Assembly: GCF_020037475.1 (NCBI RefSeq)
Contig: NZ_JAIQDB010000003.1
Location: 62,001 to 126,000 of the forward strand
Length of the DNA: 64,000 nucleotides
Origin: Sutcliffiella deserti
GTDB lineage: Bacteria; Bacillota; Bacilli; Bacillales; Bacillaceae_I
Reading direction: 5' to 3'
The notes beneath the pieces are model-generated. The model saw nothing but the letters and a program-made list of their open reading frames with translations, was not told where the DNA came from and ran no database searches. Shown here piece by piece: positions 32,868-41,254 of the stretch. Both the position numbers and the translations under genes were made by a program. Position 1 is the stretch's first letter; the number at the start of each line of letters is the position of its first letter.

Positions 32868-32981
32868 AAACCGCCGAAATTTGGCGGTTTATCTCTATCA
32901 GTTCAGTTATATCAAAGTTTCACTTTAGTAAAGAAAATAAAACAAAACTATGCAGCTCTTTATAAAAAGATGCATAGTTTT
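32868..32981 (-). terminator. Two tandem hairpins ending the DUF2975-HTH-membrane protein operon
   Basis: The first met on the minus strand pairs AAAACTATGCA with TGCATAGTTTT (32981-32944). The second pairs AAACCGCC with GGCGGTTT (32890-32868) and is followed by nine T. The second is a very strong terminator. The remaining bases between the PadR promoter and here (32609-32867) show no gene. Confidence 0.85.
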
Positions 32982-33052
32982 GGCTCTGGCTCTAAAGATT
33001 TTTGTTCATTATAGTAGGTTAGCTTATCGTTCGTTACATTTACAGCGCCATT

Positions 33053-34300
33053 CTAGTTAAAAATTAGAGGAAATAAAAATGTAACGAAAGCTGCCCAAAG
33101 TCCGTAGACTGGCAAATATTTAGTAATAGAATCTTGGATTGTTGAAGGTCCGGATTTGTTTTTCAGAAAACGCATATAGGAGATCATTATCCAAATTAGA
33201 TTTGCCCAGATCAGTATGTTTACTCCTAAAACAGCAAGTCTATTAGGAGTAATCCCATATGAGGAAAGTCTGAAAACGATGGCTGATAGAGCCACGCTGT
33301 TAATGATAAGCGCAAGAACAATTAAGGAAAAATTTATATAATCTGAAATGTTCTTTTTCTTGTCTGAGTCGCTTTCAGTAATGGAGAATATGGTAACCGC
33401 CAATACACCAAGAAGGATCCCATTAAAGGCTATTAGGAAATTACGATCCAAGAAAGGATTTTTTTCGAGCCATATAACCGCTATAAGATAGACCAACAAT
33501 GTGACCAGGACAAGAGGACTAAAGATTTTCGCTATATATGGTGTAATATTCTTAGCAAGTTTAAGATTCATTGATACCAGGTATGCGGCCACAATAGCGA
33601 GAGCAGCAGCACCAAATAAAACGACATTACTAAAATAAAAATCTCCTATATCCAAGCCAATAAAGCTGAATAACTGCATGGTTAATGCTGCCAGTATCAT
33701 TCCACTAACAGCCATGCTGGCGTAGAGAATACCATATTCCAAATTAAATTTGATATAGGCTAATCTAGTACTCCCTTTTGAATATTCATTTCCTGTAAAT
33801 GCGAGCCCTAATAATATCCATAAGAATATGGGAAAGTGTAAATAAGCAAGGATAATACTGTCTTTATAATTTAAAGGCAACATATTAAGATAAACCCCAG
33901 AGAATAGGAACAACGCTACAAGGGAATAAATAACACTTTTTTTCGGAGTATTCTTGTAAACAAAATAGGCAGCAATAAAGGGAGTTATACCAAAGGCCAG
34001 ATTAATTGGAGCAATTACTTCCTGTTCGACAAAATGGAAAATGATCCTGGTACATATTCCTGCCAGAATAGATAAAATGCCCATGAATATGAATTTTTTT
34101 TGAAGCAAGGAAGATCTTTCTGTATTTGCTTTCTCCTTGAAATACAATCTTTCATACCAAACGCCAAGGACCTGAGAATCAGGATTTTGTTCCCATACCT
34201 GCAAGATTGACTTCTTAAAAGTTTCTGGGTCTTTTCTATACATTCTCTCTAGTTCATGAGGGTTAGCAATGTTTTCAATTATCGAATTGTTAAGTTCCAT
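33053..34300 (-). CDS. Polytopic membrane protein, unknown function
   Basis: 415 residues from ATG 34300, which has GGGAGGTAT upstream. The N-terminal 60 residues are soluble (NPHELERMYRKDPETFKK); about ten to eleven membrane helices follow from residue 65 to the end. I do not recognise a named family. It is the third gene of an operon with a DUF2975 protein and a small HTH regulator, a setting common for uncharacterised Firmicute membrane proteins. Confidence 0.8.
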   Translation of the reverse strand: MELNNSIIENIANPHELERMYRKDPETFKKSILQVWEQNPDSQVLGVWYERLYFKEKANTERSSLLQKKFIFMGILSILAGICTRIIFHFVEQEVIAPINLAFGITPFIAAYFVYKNTPKKSVIYSLVALFLFSGVYLNMLPLNYKDSIILAYLHFPIFLWILLGLAFTGNEYSKGSTRLAYIKFNLEYGILYASMAVSGMILAALTMQLFSFIGLDIGDFYFSNVVLFGAAALAIVAAYLVSMNLKLAKNITPYIAKIFSPLVLVTLLVYLIAVIWLEKNPFLDRNFLIAFNGILLGVLAVTIFSITESDSDKKKNISDYINFSLIVLALIINSVALSAIVFRLSSYGITPNRLAVLGVNILIWANLIWIMISYMRFLKNKSGPSTIQDSITKYLPVYGLWAAFVTFLFPLIFN

Positions 34301-34341
34301 CGTTATACCTCCCTTATTAATTGTTATTTCTTCCACAATGT

Positions 34342-34557
34342 TTAACTGTCTTCGTCACTTTTGTATTCTAAAATATCCCCTGGCTGACACTCTAAAGCCT
34401 TACATATTGCCTCTAAGGTGGATAATCGAATTGCTTTTGCCTTTCCATTTTTCAATATAGAAAGGTTAGCCATCGTTATCTCAACCCTCGCCGAAAGCTC
34501 TGTTACGCTCATTTTCCTCTTTGCTAACATCACATCAATATTGATTATAATTGCCAT
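34342..34557 (-). CDS. Small Cro/C1-type HTH regulator (YozG-like)
   Basis: 71 residues from ATG 34557 (GAGGTG upstream; an in-frame GTG three codons before is part of that site). The whole protein is one helix-turn-helix: MLAKRKMSVTELSARVEITM, then LSILKNGKAKAIRLSTLEAI and CKALECQPGDILEY. This is the compact class that in Firmicutes sits next to DUF2975 genes. It probably controls the operon. Confidence 0.9.
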   Translation of the reverse strand: MAIIINIDVMLAKRKMSVTELSARVEITMANLSILKNGKAKAIRLSTLEAICKALECQPGDILEYKSDEDS

Positions 34558-34567
34558 TGAATTCACC

Positions 34568-35050
34568 TCAGACCGTTAATTCATTCTCTGATTTTATATC
34601 AATTGCTTCTTTTAATAGTTTCTGGAGAACTGCCGCAAAGACTGCGATAACCATCGAAGCAAAAGGAACAACCAATCCGACAAAGATAACTCCTGGTGCG
34701 TCGTCTACTTCCGCAAAGATATAGAAGAGTGGCAAAGCTAGTACATGCAACATACTGATTGTGATTGCACAATATTTGATTTTCTTTAAAGCTTTTACAG
34801 ATAAATCAGAGAAAGCTTTATTTTTGTCAATGTAACGAAGGAGTTTGAACGCCTGATACAAAGCAAAGTAATAAGGTATAGCTGATGCTTCGAAAACGAT
34901 GAAAACGAAATATTTTAAAACCGCATACTCTGGTAGTACTTTTGCTATAAGATTGGCCATCTCAGGCACCAAAAAGATGCACAGAGCAAGAACCGGGACT
35001 CCTAAAAAAATAACCGCTATTTTTAAAAACAACGTTGTAACTTTTTCCAT
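34568..35050 (-). CDS. DUF2975 membrane protein
   Basis: 160 residues from ATG 35050 (AGGTG six bases upstream). Four membrane helices at about 10-30, 45-68, 95-115 and 122-145, with the loop FKLLRYIDKNKAFSDLSVKA between helices 2 and 3, a hallmark of DUF2975. The gene is first in the operon, followed after ten bases by the HTH regulator. No biochemical role is known for the family. Confidence 0.85.
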   Translation of the reverse strand: MEKVTTLFLKIAVIFLGVPVLALCIFLVPEMANLIAKVLPEYAVLKYFVFIVFEASAIPYYFALYQAFKLLRYIDKNKAFSDLSVKALKKIKYCAITISMLHVLALPLFYIFAEVDDAPGVIFVGLVVPFASMVIAVFAAVLQKLLKEAIDIKSENELTV

Positions 35051-35248
35051 ATAAAGCACCTCACATGTTTATTCTGATTTTGATTTTAATATATTATTTA
35101 TTGATTTACAATAAATATTTATTAATTTTAATGAAATTTTTATTATTTTGTTCTGTTTGCACAAATAAAAGCATTCTACGGGTACTTCGTTTGAACCCAT
35201 ATATTTTTCGTACTATAATAAAGAAAACCCTATAAGGGAGCGTGTATC

Positions 35249-35599
35249 ATGGCCAAACATAAGATCTATACAATGAGTGTCACAAGTGTCTATCCCCATT
35301 ATGTTACGAAGGCGGAGAAAAAAGGACGTACCAAAGCAGAAGTCGATCAAATTATCCATTGGTTGACAGGATATAACCAGGAAGAGTTAGAAGCACAACT
35401 GGAAAAACAGACAGACTTTGAAACCTTCTTTGCGGAAGCTCCCCAACTAAATCCTTCGAGGGCTTTGATCAAAGGTGTAGTCTGTGGTGTCCGAGTGGAA
35501 GATATCGAAGAACCAACTATGCAGGAAATTCGCTATTTGGACAAACTGATCGATGAGTTAGCAAAAGGAAAAGCCCTTAATAAGATTTTGCGGAAATAA
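35249..35599 (+). CDS. DUF2200 family protein
   Basis: 116 residues, soluble, mixed alpha/beta. The N-terminus [20 protein letters not shown] and the central [13 protein letters not shown] fit the DUF2200 pattern of widely spread single-domain proteins. AGGGAG precedes the ATG. It stands alone between divergent and converging genes. Function unknown. Confidence 0.85.
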   Translation: MAKHKIYTMSVTSVYPHYVTKAEKKGRTKAEVDQIIHWLTGYNQEELEAQLEKQTDFETFFAEAPQLNPSRALIKGVVCGVRVEDIEEPTMQEIRYLDKLIDELAKGKALNKILRK

Positions 35600-35694
35600 C
35601 AAAGAAACACAGATCGCCGCTGTTGATTACCGTAATGCGGTGTTTTTCATATAAAAAAGCAGCGGAAAGGTAAATTCCTCTGCTTTATAATTTG

Positions 35695-36240
35695 TTATTC
35701 CTTTGTTGTAAATGAGAACCCATACGTGTCTTTTAACTCTAAGAGCATCGAACGCATACTTTGAACTTCGCTGTTGTTGTCAACGACGAAAATATGATTA
35801 TCTTTATAATGGAACTCCAAACTTTGTTCCCTTGTTTCTTCGTTGATAACTAAGTATACCTTTTCTATATCCTCCCAACTGTATTTGATTTCGTCTTCGA
35901 AAGGTCCATCAACAAAGGTAAACCCAGCAGTACTCATCACATTAATTGGTTTTAACCCAATGAACATAAAAGCAATTGCCACAACCAGGCAACCTATAAT
36001 TATAAGGATTTTTTGTTTGTAAAAAAAGTAAGATGCAATGGAGCCTACCATGAGAAACAACCAAGCTATTCCAAAGTACCAATAGGTTATCTTAGGTGTT
36101 TCTACAACCCAGACAGAAATCATATCCAAAGAAGCTCTTTGAAGAATATACGGAAGTAACCAGATAATTAATGGAGATAAAACGAATAAGGCGATTGCAC
36201 TCACCATAAAGTAATGTTTTTTTTCGTAATTTTTTTTCAA
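35695..36240 (-). CDS. Membrane protein with C-terminal extracytoplasmic or cytosolic domain, unknown function
   Basis: 181 residues. Three hydrophobic helices (about 11-30, 53-72 and 77-93) are followed by a soluble beta-rich domain (FVDGPFEDEIKYSWEDIEKV onwards) that resembles a PH-like fold seen in many small Bacillus membrane proteins. I cannot name the family. Upstream is AAGGGGG near the ATG. Monocistronic. Confidence 0.7.
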   Translation of the reverse strand: MKKNYEKKHYFMVSAIALFVLSPLIIWLLPYILQRASLDMISVWVVETPKITYWYFGIAWLFLMVGSIASYFFYKQKILIIIGCLVVAIAFMFIGLKPINVMSTAGFTFVDGPFEDEIKYSWEDIEKVYLVINEETREQSLEFHYKDNHIFVVDNNSEVQSMRSMLLELKDTYGFSFTTKE

Positions 36241-36493
36241 AGCTATTCCCCCTTCTTAATAAATACGTACTATCGGAAGTTTAGTTTCGAATTATTTTAA
36301 TTATTTGAAAATATTTCGTGTAACCTTTTCATATTTCTCTGTAAACAAAGGTATTTCTGTAAGAGTTCTAATGTCGATGCTTTCGTAGAATCATCATAAA
36401 GGGTTAGTTTATTGAGCAGTAATTTCTACTACTTAACAATAACTGATCCGTTTGGGACGGTGTGACTGAATTTAGGTAGTTAAAATAGTGGCT
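36241..36493. other. Non-coding stretch without recognisable gene
   Basis: No open frame with a ribosome site on either strand. It should contain the promoter of the minus-strand gene starting at 36240. The right end adjoins the sixth copy of the dispersed repeat. Confidence 0.4.
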
Positions 36494-36520
36494 GGGACGA
36501 TGGACCTGTCCCCTTGACCC
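36494..36520. repeat. Dispersed palindromic repeat, copy 6
   Basis: It starts GGGACGATGGACC and ends CCCCTTGACCC. It ends seven bases before the -35 box of the ArsR-type regulator gene. Confidence 0.75.
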
Positions 36521-36527
36521 ACACTAA

Positions 36528-36555
36528 TTGACATATCGGAAAAAGTCGATATAAT
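36528..36555 (+). promoter_or_regulatory. Promoter and operator of the ArsR-type regulator
   Basis: TTGACA at 36528-36533, a 16-base spacer and TATAAT at 36550-36555. The palindrome ATATCG (36533-36538), eight bases, CGATAT (36547-36552) fills the promoter, which fits autorepression. A similar site lies before the downstream transporter genes. Confidence 0.85.
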
Positions 36556-36562
36556 GGGAGCT

Positions 36563-36877
36563 ATGGAACCAATCGATGTATTTAAGGCGTTATCAAACAA
36601 TACTAGACTTAACATTTTACTGTGGCTGAAGGAACCAGAGAAGCATTTTCCTAAACAAGGCGCTCACCTGCCAAAGGAGGTAAGTTATAAAGGGGGAGTA
36701 TGTGTAGGAGACATTCAAGAAAAAGCCGAAGCTTCTCAATCTACGGTATCTCACTACTTAAATATGATGCAGAAAGCTGGTCTTCTTGAGTCTGTGCGTT
36801 ATGGTCAGTGGACGTATTATCGAAGAAACGAAGAAGCCATTCGTCAGTTTGCAGACTATCTTAAAACAGAAATCTGA
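36563..36877 (+). CDS. ArsR-family HTH regulator
   Basis: 104 residues from ATG 36563. The winged helix-turn-helix spans residues 3-95: DVFKALSNNTRLNILLWLKE, then CVGDIQEKAEASQSTVSHYL, then ESVRYGQWTYYRRNEEA. There is a Cys near the recognition region (GGVCVGDI), so redox or metal sensing is possible. An ATG at 36554 overlaps the -10 box and so is unlikely to be transcribed. From the promoter, the 36563 start would be almost leaderless. It probably controls the DMT-type pair downstream, which has the same operator. Confidence 0.88.
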   Translation: MEPIDVFKALSNNTRLNILLWLKEPEKHFPKQGAHLPKEVSYKGGVCVGDIQEKAEASQSTVSHYLNMMQKAGLLESVRYGQWTYYRRNEEAIRQFADYLKTEI

Positions 36878-36910
36878 GTTGGTTGATTTCTGTTTTTTAT
36901 ATAATTATAT

Positions 36911-36930
36911 ATATCGATTATTCTAGATAT
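36911..36930 (+). promoter_or_regulatory. Second ArsR-type operator, before the DMT pair
   Basis: ATATCG (36911-36916), eight bases, AGATAT (36925-36930) repeats the half-sites and spacing of the palindrome at 36533-36552. A possible TTGATT/TATATA promoter lies immediately upstream. Confidence 0.7.
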
Positions 36931-36963
36931 TTAGAAATAAGGAACTCGGGAGGTATTCATTAA

Positions 36964-37392
36964 ATGCGTTACATTTCATATATATTAGCGTTATTAGCAG
37001 GGGCAGCGCTTAGTTTTGAAGGAGCTATTTACGGTGAATTAGGGAAAACGATTGGAAAGCTCGAAACAAGTTTTTATAACTTCTTTGTGGGTTCAATTAT
37101 CCTTGGATTATTATGGCTTTTCTTTGGAAAAGGTAAGCTTTCCTATGCCGTTAAGGCACCTAAATGGACATTACTTGGTGGTGTCTTGGGGGTTGTTTAT
37201 TTAACATCTATTGTGATTAGTGTTCCATTTGTTGGTGTCGGAATAACGATGGTTGCAGTAATTATTGGTCAATTAGGAATGAGTATGGTGATTGAACATT
37301 ATGGTTGGCTTGGAAGTAAGAAATCTAGTATCAATAAAGAAAAAATATTAGCTATAATCTCAATGATTATTGCACTTGTTTTAGTTTACTAG
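36964..37392 (+). CDS. DMT-family YdcZ-like (DUF606) membrane protein, first subunit
   Basis: 142 residues with about five membrane helices: residues 1-20, 33-52, 68-88, 95-112 and 125-142. This is the half-size YdcZ/DUF606 architecture of the drug/metabolite transporter superfamily. GGGAGG precedes the ATG. A second homologous gene starts 12 bases after the stop, so the two proteins probably form a heterodimer, like paired small multidrug transporters. Confidence 0.9.
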   Translation: MRYISYILALLAGAALSFEGAIYGELGKTIGKLETSFYNFFVGSIILGLLWLFFGKGKLSYAVKAPKWTLLGGVLGVVYLTSIVISVPFVGVGITMVAVIIGQLGMSMVIEHYGWLGSKKSSINKEKILAIISMIIALVLVY

Positions 37393-37403
37393 GAGGTCTA
37401 AGA

Positions 37404-37868
37404 ATGAGTATATTAATGGTTCTATTCACCTTTTTAGGTGGTATCACATTAAGCGCACAGTCAGCTATTAATGGGACATTCAGTCGCAGGGCAGGAACAA
37501 TCGAAACGACACTGTTAACGTTTCTAACTGGGACAATGTTTCTCGCCATTTTAATTCTTTTTTTGGGTAATGGAAACGTGTTTGCCATTTTAGAGGTACC
37601 TAAATGGCAGTTGAGCGCCGTATTTTTGGGTGTAATGTTTTTACTTTTTATTATTGCCGCTGTTCCTAAAATTGGGGTTATTGCAACCAATATTACCGTT
37701 ATCATTGGTCAGCTTGTAATCGGCATTGTTATTGACAATTTCGGGTGGTTTAATAGTTTAGTCATTCCTTTAGATATGAAACGTTATTTTGCATTACTAT
37801 TTATGATCATTGCTCTTTATTTTATCTATAAAGGAAATAAACGTGCCAGCGAAGAAATTTCTGCGTAA
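37404..37868 (+). CDS. DMT-family YdcZ-like (DUF606) membrane protein, second subunit
   Basis: 154 residues, homologous to the preceding protein, with matching landmarks such as AQSAINGTFSRRAGTIETTLLT against the first subunit's EGAIYGELGKTIGKLETS, and ATNITVIIGQLVIGIVID near the fourth helix. GGAGG precedes the ATG. The pair is followed by a strong terminator and preceded by an ArsR-type operator. Substrate unknown. Confidence 0.9.
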   Translation: MSILMVLFTFLGGITLSAQSAINGTFSRRAGTIETTLLTFLTGTMFLAILILFLGNGNVFAILEVPKWQLSAVFLGVMFLLFIIAAVPKIGVIATNITVIIGQLVIGIVIDNFGWFNSLVIPLDMKRYFALLFMIIALYFIYKGNKRASEEISA

Positions 37869-37883
37869 TAAGTAAAATAATTC

Positions 37884-37922
37884 AAAACGCTGCAATCGTT
37901 AAAATATGATTGCAGCGTTTTT
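37884..37922 (+). terminator. Intrinsic terminator of the ArsR-DMT unit
   Basis: AAAACGCTGCAATC pairs with GATTGCAGCGTTTT across a ten-base loop and ends in T-rich sequence. It lies 15 bases after the stop codon. Confidence 0.9.
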
Positions 37923-38320
37923 ATTAGATAGAATAAACCTATTGAATTTATATGTCCGATATTTTAAGTGCATTTAAAATCGATTGATTGACCCTTTTAA
38001 AAACAAATCATCATAAGCTCGTGAGACACTATCTAAAAATAATAAAAGCAGACCTTACTCAATTCGTAAGATCCGCACTATCAACTACCACCCTATTACC
38101 TTCCATCCCCAAGCATCTGTTAGAGAAACACTCCACCCCAGTAGTTAAAGCCGATCTTGATAGATTGGATGAGCCAACAATAAGGTTTTCTTCTTCCTCT
38201 TGTTTGAACAAATAGGCTTTTGGATGAAAAGAGACGCTGTTACTTTTCCAAAAAGTGATTTAATTGTCTCAACCAATCTAATTAAGATCAGCCACTGAAA
38301 TTTATAATAAGTAAGAATTA
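37923..38320. other. Non-coding transition between backbone and defence island
   Basis: A 75-codon open frame at 37988-38215 has no ribosome site and a composition unlike a protein, so I do not call it. Two loosely similar segments (AAAGCAGACCTTAC and AAAGCCGATCTTGA) occur within it. No tRNA, integrase or direct repeat marks an island edge here. Confidence 0.4.
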
Positions 38321-38656
38321 TTAATGTTGAGGGGCTAAATTTTGAGGTCCAGAATATAGCATCATTAGCATTTCAAGTGCTGTCATATTTGGTAAATTGG
38401 CCAAAAACTCTTTTGCCTGCATATAGTTAGAAAATGCAAAGGCTTGAAGTTCTAAATAAATTGTATATTTGTTAGTTAATTTATCTCTCTGTAAGCGATA
38501 CACTCTTATAACAATCTCCCGTGAGAATCGATTAAATCCTTTAGTTAAAATAAGGACCCCAACATCCGGTTTATTTGGACTAACCATAGTTCCATGTATT
38601 TCCATTTTATTTAATAATTCATCCGGTATGATAACATCTACATTAGTTGACCACAT
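38321..38656 (-). CDS. Small soluble protein, unknown function
   Basis: 111 residues, soluble, with DVGVLILTKGFNRFSREIVI and TIYLELQAFAFSNYMQAKEF patterns suggesting an alpha/beta domain. GGAGGTAGAG precedes the ATG. I do not recognise the family. It is the last gene before the defence island, and whether it belongs to backbone or island is unclear. Confidence 0.7.
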   Translation of the reverse strand: MWSTNVDVIIPDELLNKMEIHGTMVSPNKPDVGVLILTKGFNRFSREIVIRVYRLQRDKLTNKYTIYLELQAFAFSNYMQAKEFLANLPNMTALEMLMMLYSGPQNLAPQH

Positions 38657-38842
38657 ACTCTACCTCCTTTTTTTTATTACTTTCGACAAAAAAGGATAAG
38701 TTCCCTTCTTTTTCCTAAAAAAATAATTTTTCACATTTTTTACTCTTCCATACACTATTTATTTACTAAATTCTTCCGACTCTTGTCCACCACAAAATTA
38801 TAGCTAAACCTCTGTTGCGTACTTGAATAAATATAAAGCAAA

Positions 38843-38871
38843 GAAGTACTAGATTTAACATCCAGTACTTC
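38843..38871 (-). terminator. Intrinsic terminator of the PD-(D/E)XK nuclease gene
   Basis: GAAGTACT pairs with AGTACTTC, extended by GAT/ATC inside; the minus strand continues TTTGCTTTATA. It lies about 50 bases past the stop. Confidence 0.75.
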
Positions 38872-38920
38872 AAAGAGAATTGTTATATCTTTTTTTATGT
38901 TGTTTCATGTCAGAAGGTTT

Positions 38921-40294
38921 CTAAACCAATACTTCCTCCTCCAGCAACGGCGTCCCCACTCCAACACCTAACTCTCTCAATACCTTCGCAATTGTCTTCA
39001 TCGCGCTATGAGGGTTAATCTTCGTCTCTATGTAGTAGGTCTCACCTGTATGAATCGATTCATAGGTATGCATGGAAGCAAATTTCTTTCTGTCCTTATG
39101 GATAGGTTGGAATGCGATAGCAAATCGTTTTCCTCTGCTGCCTCCACCTAGAATAATGCCTTCTTCAACTTTTTGTCGGAGCGGTAGGTTTTGTTCTTCC
39201 ATCCAGCATAATGTTCTTTTGAAGAGGTCTGGGACATTGTCTACAACAATAGTAAATTCTTCACTATTATATTTCACAATGACTCTAAGTTCCTCCCACC
39301 TTTTATAGATGTTCCTTTGAAACGGATTAACAAAATTCCATGTCTCTTCTATATCATTCTCTTCATCTAGTATCCACTTGATGGTTCTAAACACTTCACC
39401 ATAGGTATCATTTACAACGTTTTTCACATAGTTTCTTTCTTCACTTTCGTCTTCCGCTGCTATTTTCGTGATGGCTTTAAATACATCTTCAAAGCGGTCA
39501 TATAAAGAACGGACCAAGACTCGTTCTTCTTCGATAGTGGCTAATTTTTCACGTTTCCCTTTATAGGGCATACGTAAAGCATCCAAATACTGCTGGATAA
39601 TCGGTTTTGCGAAAGCATTTAAATCTGGATTTTCAAGGCATGGCATTAAGACAATGTCCACTAATTGCTGATAGTCCATTCCAATCCACTCGGAGCTTCC
39701 AAATGTTTCTTCATTACTTTCCTTGATTTGACTCTTTGGAACTAAACCAACCAACAAAAACTGCTCATCCTTATAGGTATCTTCGAATTTCCGCAAGTAT
39801 TTGTTGCACTGTTTTATATCCACTCTTGCATACACCTTTTGCTCTACCGCGAGAACTAACTTTTGGACTTGGTTGGGATTTGTTTCATCCACGATATTCA
39901 CCTTAAAAAATACATCTAATCTTCCTTTATCATCCTTACCTGCTGTTTCCTCCAGTGCATCCTGCTCCATGATGTTTAGCTTATTAATATTTTTTTCAGC
40001 TACTACCTCTGGGTCTCTAAACTGCTTTACATTTAGCATGGCAATATCGGTTATTTCATCCATGTCTGCATCTGCCGAGTCCGCCACTGCCATCAAAAAC
40101 CTTTGAAAAGGATAATAGCCAAGCCTATGTCTTTCTGTAGGATCTAATAACCAAGACAAAAATCTCGAATGCCAAGTCTCCAAATGGGTAGCCCCTGCTA
40201 CATGAAAAACATTCGGTCGATCAATAAGAAACTTTAATGCCACAAAATCTTTATCCATAGTTAATTCATAAAGCATTCTTTTAAGTGATTTCAT
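38921..40294 (-). CDS. PD-(D/E)XK nuclease superfamily protein
   Basis: 457 residues. The nuclease core is visible at about residues 120-155: GRLDVFFKVN carries the catalytic Asp, and LVLAVEQKVYARVD carries the E-x-K. The N-terminus HLETWHSRFLSWLLDPTERH resembles the entry helix of the PD-(D/E)XK family often annotated PF14281. The C-terminal half is unassigned, with GGGSRGKRFAIAF as a conserved-looking segment. AGAAGGGG precedes the ATG. It opens the cluster of restriction-type genes; its target is unknown. Confidence 0.85.
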   Translation of the reverse strand: MKSLKRMLYELTMDKDFVALKFLIDRPNVFHVAGATHLETWHSRFLSWLLDPTERHRLGYYPFQRFLMAVADSADADMDEITDIAMLNVKQFRDPEVVAEKNINKLNIMEQDALEETAGKDDKGRLDVFFKVNIVDETNPNQVQKLVLAVEQKVYARVDIKQCNKYLRKFEDTYKDEQFLLVGLVPKSQIKESNEETFGSSEWIGMDYQQLVDIVLMPCLENPDLNAFAKPIIQQYLDALRMPYKGKREKLATIEEERVLVRSLYDRFEDVFKAITKIAAEDESEERNYVKNVVNDTYGEVFRTIKWILDEENDIEETWNFVNPFQRNIYKRWEELRVIVKYNSEEFTIVVDNVPDLFKRTLCWMEEQNLPLRQKVEEGIILGGGSRGKRFAIAFQPIHKDRKKFASMHTYESIHTGETYYIETKINPHSAMKTIAKVLRELGVGVGTPLLEEEVLV

Positions 40295-40375
40295 AATTTC
40301 CCCTTCTCTTTATCTCGATTTGAGACTTAACATATTCTTATCCTATCATTCTCACGTAGCTTTTTTCCCTATGAA

Positions 40376-41254
40376 CTAATTGATTATATACCTCTCCGGC
40401 CCCTTAAATACTTCCTTCACATGCCAGTAAATAAAATCATCCTTCGGGTAGTAGCTTGTCTCAATTGGATTCAATATCTCATTCCCGTGGTATCTCATTA
40501 ACCATTCATCAAATCCATTTGTCCCATGCGCATCCTGGGATACAATCATTCGGCGATTATTGTTAATGGTAAACACACCTCTGTCAAAAAGCTTATGATG
40601 CAGGGAGCATAGGGCAATGCCATTTTCCTCTACATCTGGACCTCCAGCTTGGTGCCACTTGATATGTGCTGCTTCTACTCCTACCAACGTATGCGCCAGC
40701 CGAACATTGAACCCACAAACAGCACAGCTATATCCGTAAGCTCTAAGTATCTTATCTCTGAACTTCGAATCTCGTTTTCTCTTTTTTGTATTAGTAAAAG
40801 AAAAATCCAATCCTACCGCACTCAAAATATCATCATGGATGGAAGCAGGAAAATGCTGTTCAAGAATTATCTGTGCAAGCTCTGGGATAAGATTTATATT
40901 ATCTTTTAAAGTCTTATAAACCTCCGGAATAAAGCCGCCTGCAACAGCTTCTTCAATCAACTTTCTATTATTTGGGCTTGATAGGTTAACAGGCTTGTCT
41001 AATTCCCAAATGCCATCTCTCGAAAGTCTAACAAACGGTTCCTCAGGATGATATGACTTCCGGATAGGTCCAAAATCTACTAACAACTGCTTTAAATCCT
41101 GCCCCGCTTGCTCATAAGGTAAGAACCTTGGATTGCCCTTCTGCAGTTGTCCCAATGCATACAATAACAGTAAAGGTTTATGTGGAGCTCTTTGGTTCCC
41201 CTTTTTCCAAATGGTTAGGTTACTAATAGAGTTTTTTATTTCTTCAAGATTCAT
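40376..41254 (-). CDS. Phosphorothioate-DNA-binding McrA-like HNH endonuclease
   Basis: 292 residues. The N-terminal domain (RAPHKPLLLLYALGQLQKGN, about 21-40) is the pattern of sulfur-binding domains that recognise phosphorothioated DNA in ScoMcrA/SprMcrA. The HNH domain is C-terminal: YSCAVCGFNVRLAHTLVGVE, AAHIKWHQAGGPD and NGIALCSLHHKLFDRG, with four zinc-binding Cys/His residues and catalytic His. Such enzymes cut DNA carrying phosphorothioate modification. The start overlaps the pyrophosphohydrolase gene, indicating coupling. No dnd or ssp modification genes are present in the window. Confidence 0.9.
   Translation of the reverse strand: MNLEEIKNSISNLTIWKKGNQRAPHKPLLLLYALGQLQKGNPRFLPYEQAGQDLKQLLVDFGPIRKSYHPEEPFVRLSRDGIWELDKPVNLSSPNNRKLIEEAVAGGFIPEVYKTLKDNINLIPELAQIILEQHFPASIHDDILSAVGLDFSFTNTKKRKRDSKFRDKILRAYGYSCAVCGFNVRLAHTLVGVEAAHIKWHQAGGPDVEENGIALCSLHHKLFDRGVFTINNNRRMIVSQDAHGTNGFDEWLMRYHGNEILNPIETSYYPKDDFIYWHVKEVFKGPERYIIN

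Noticed and set aside
37988..38215. 75-codon plus-strand open frame
   Set aside because: No ribosome site, and a composition without hydrophobic or domain pattern; treated as non-coding.
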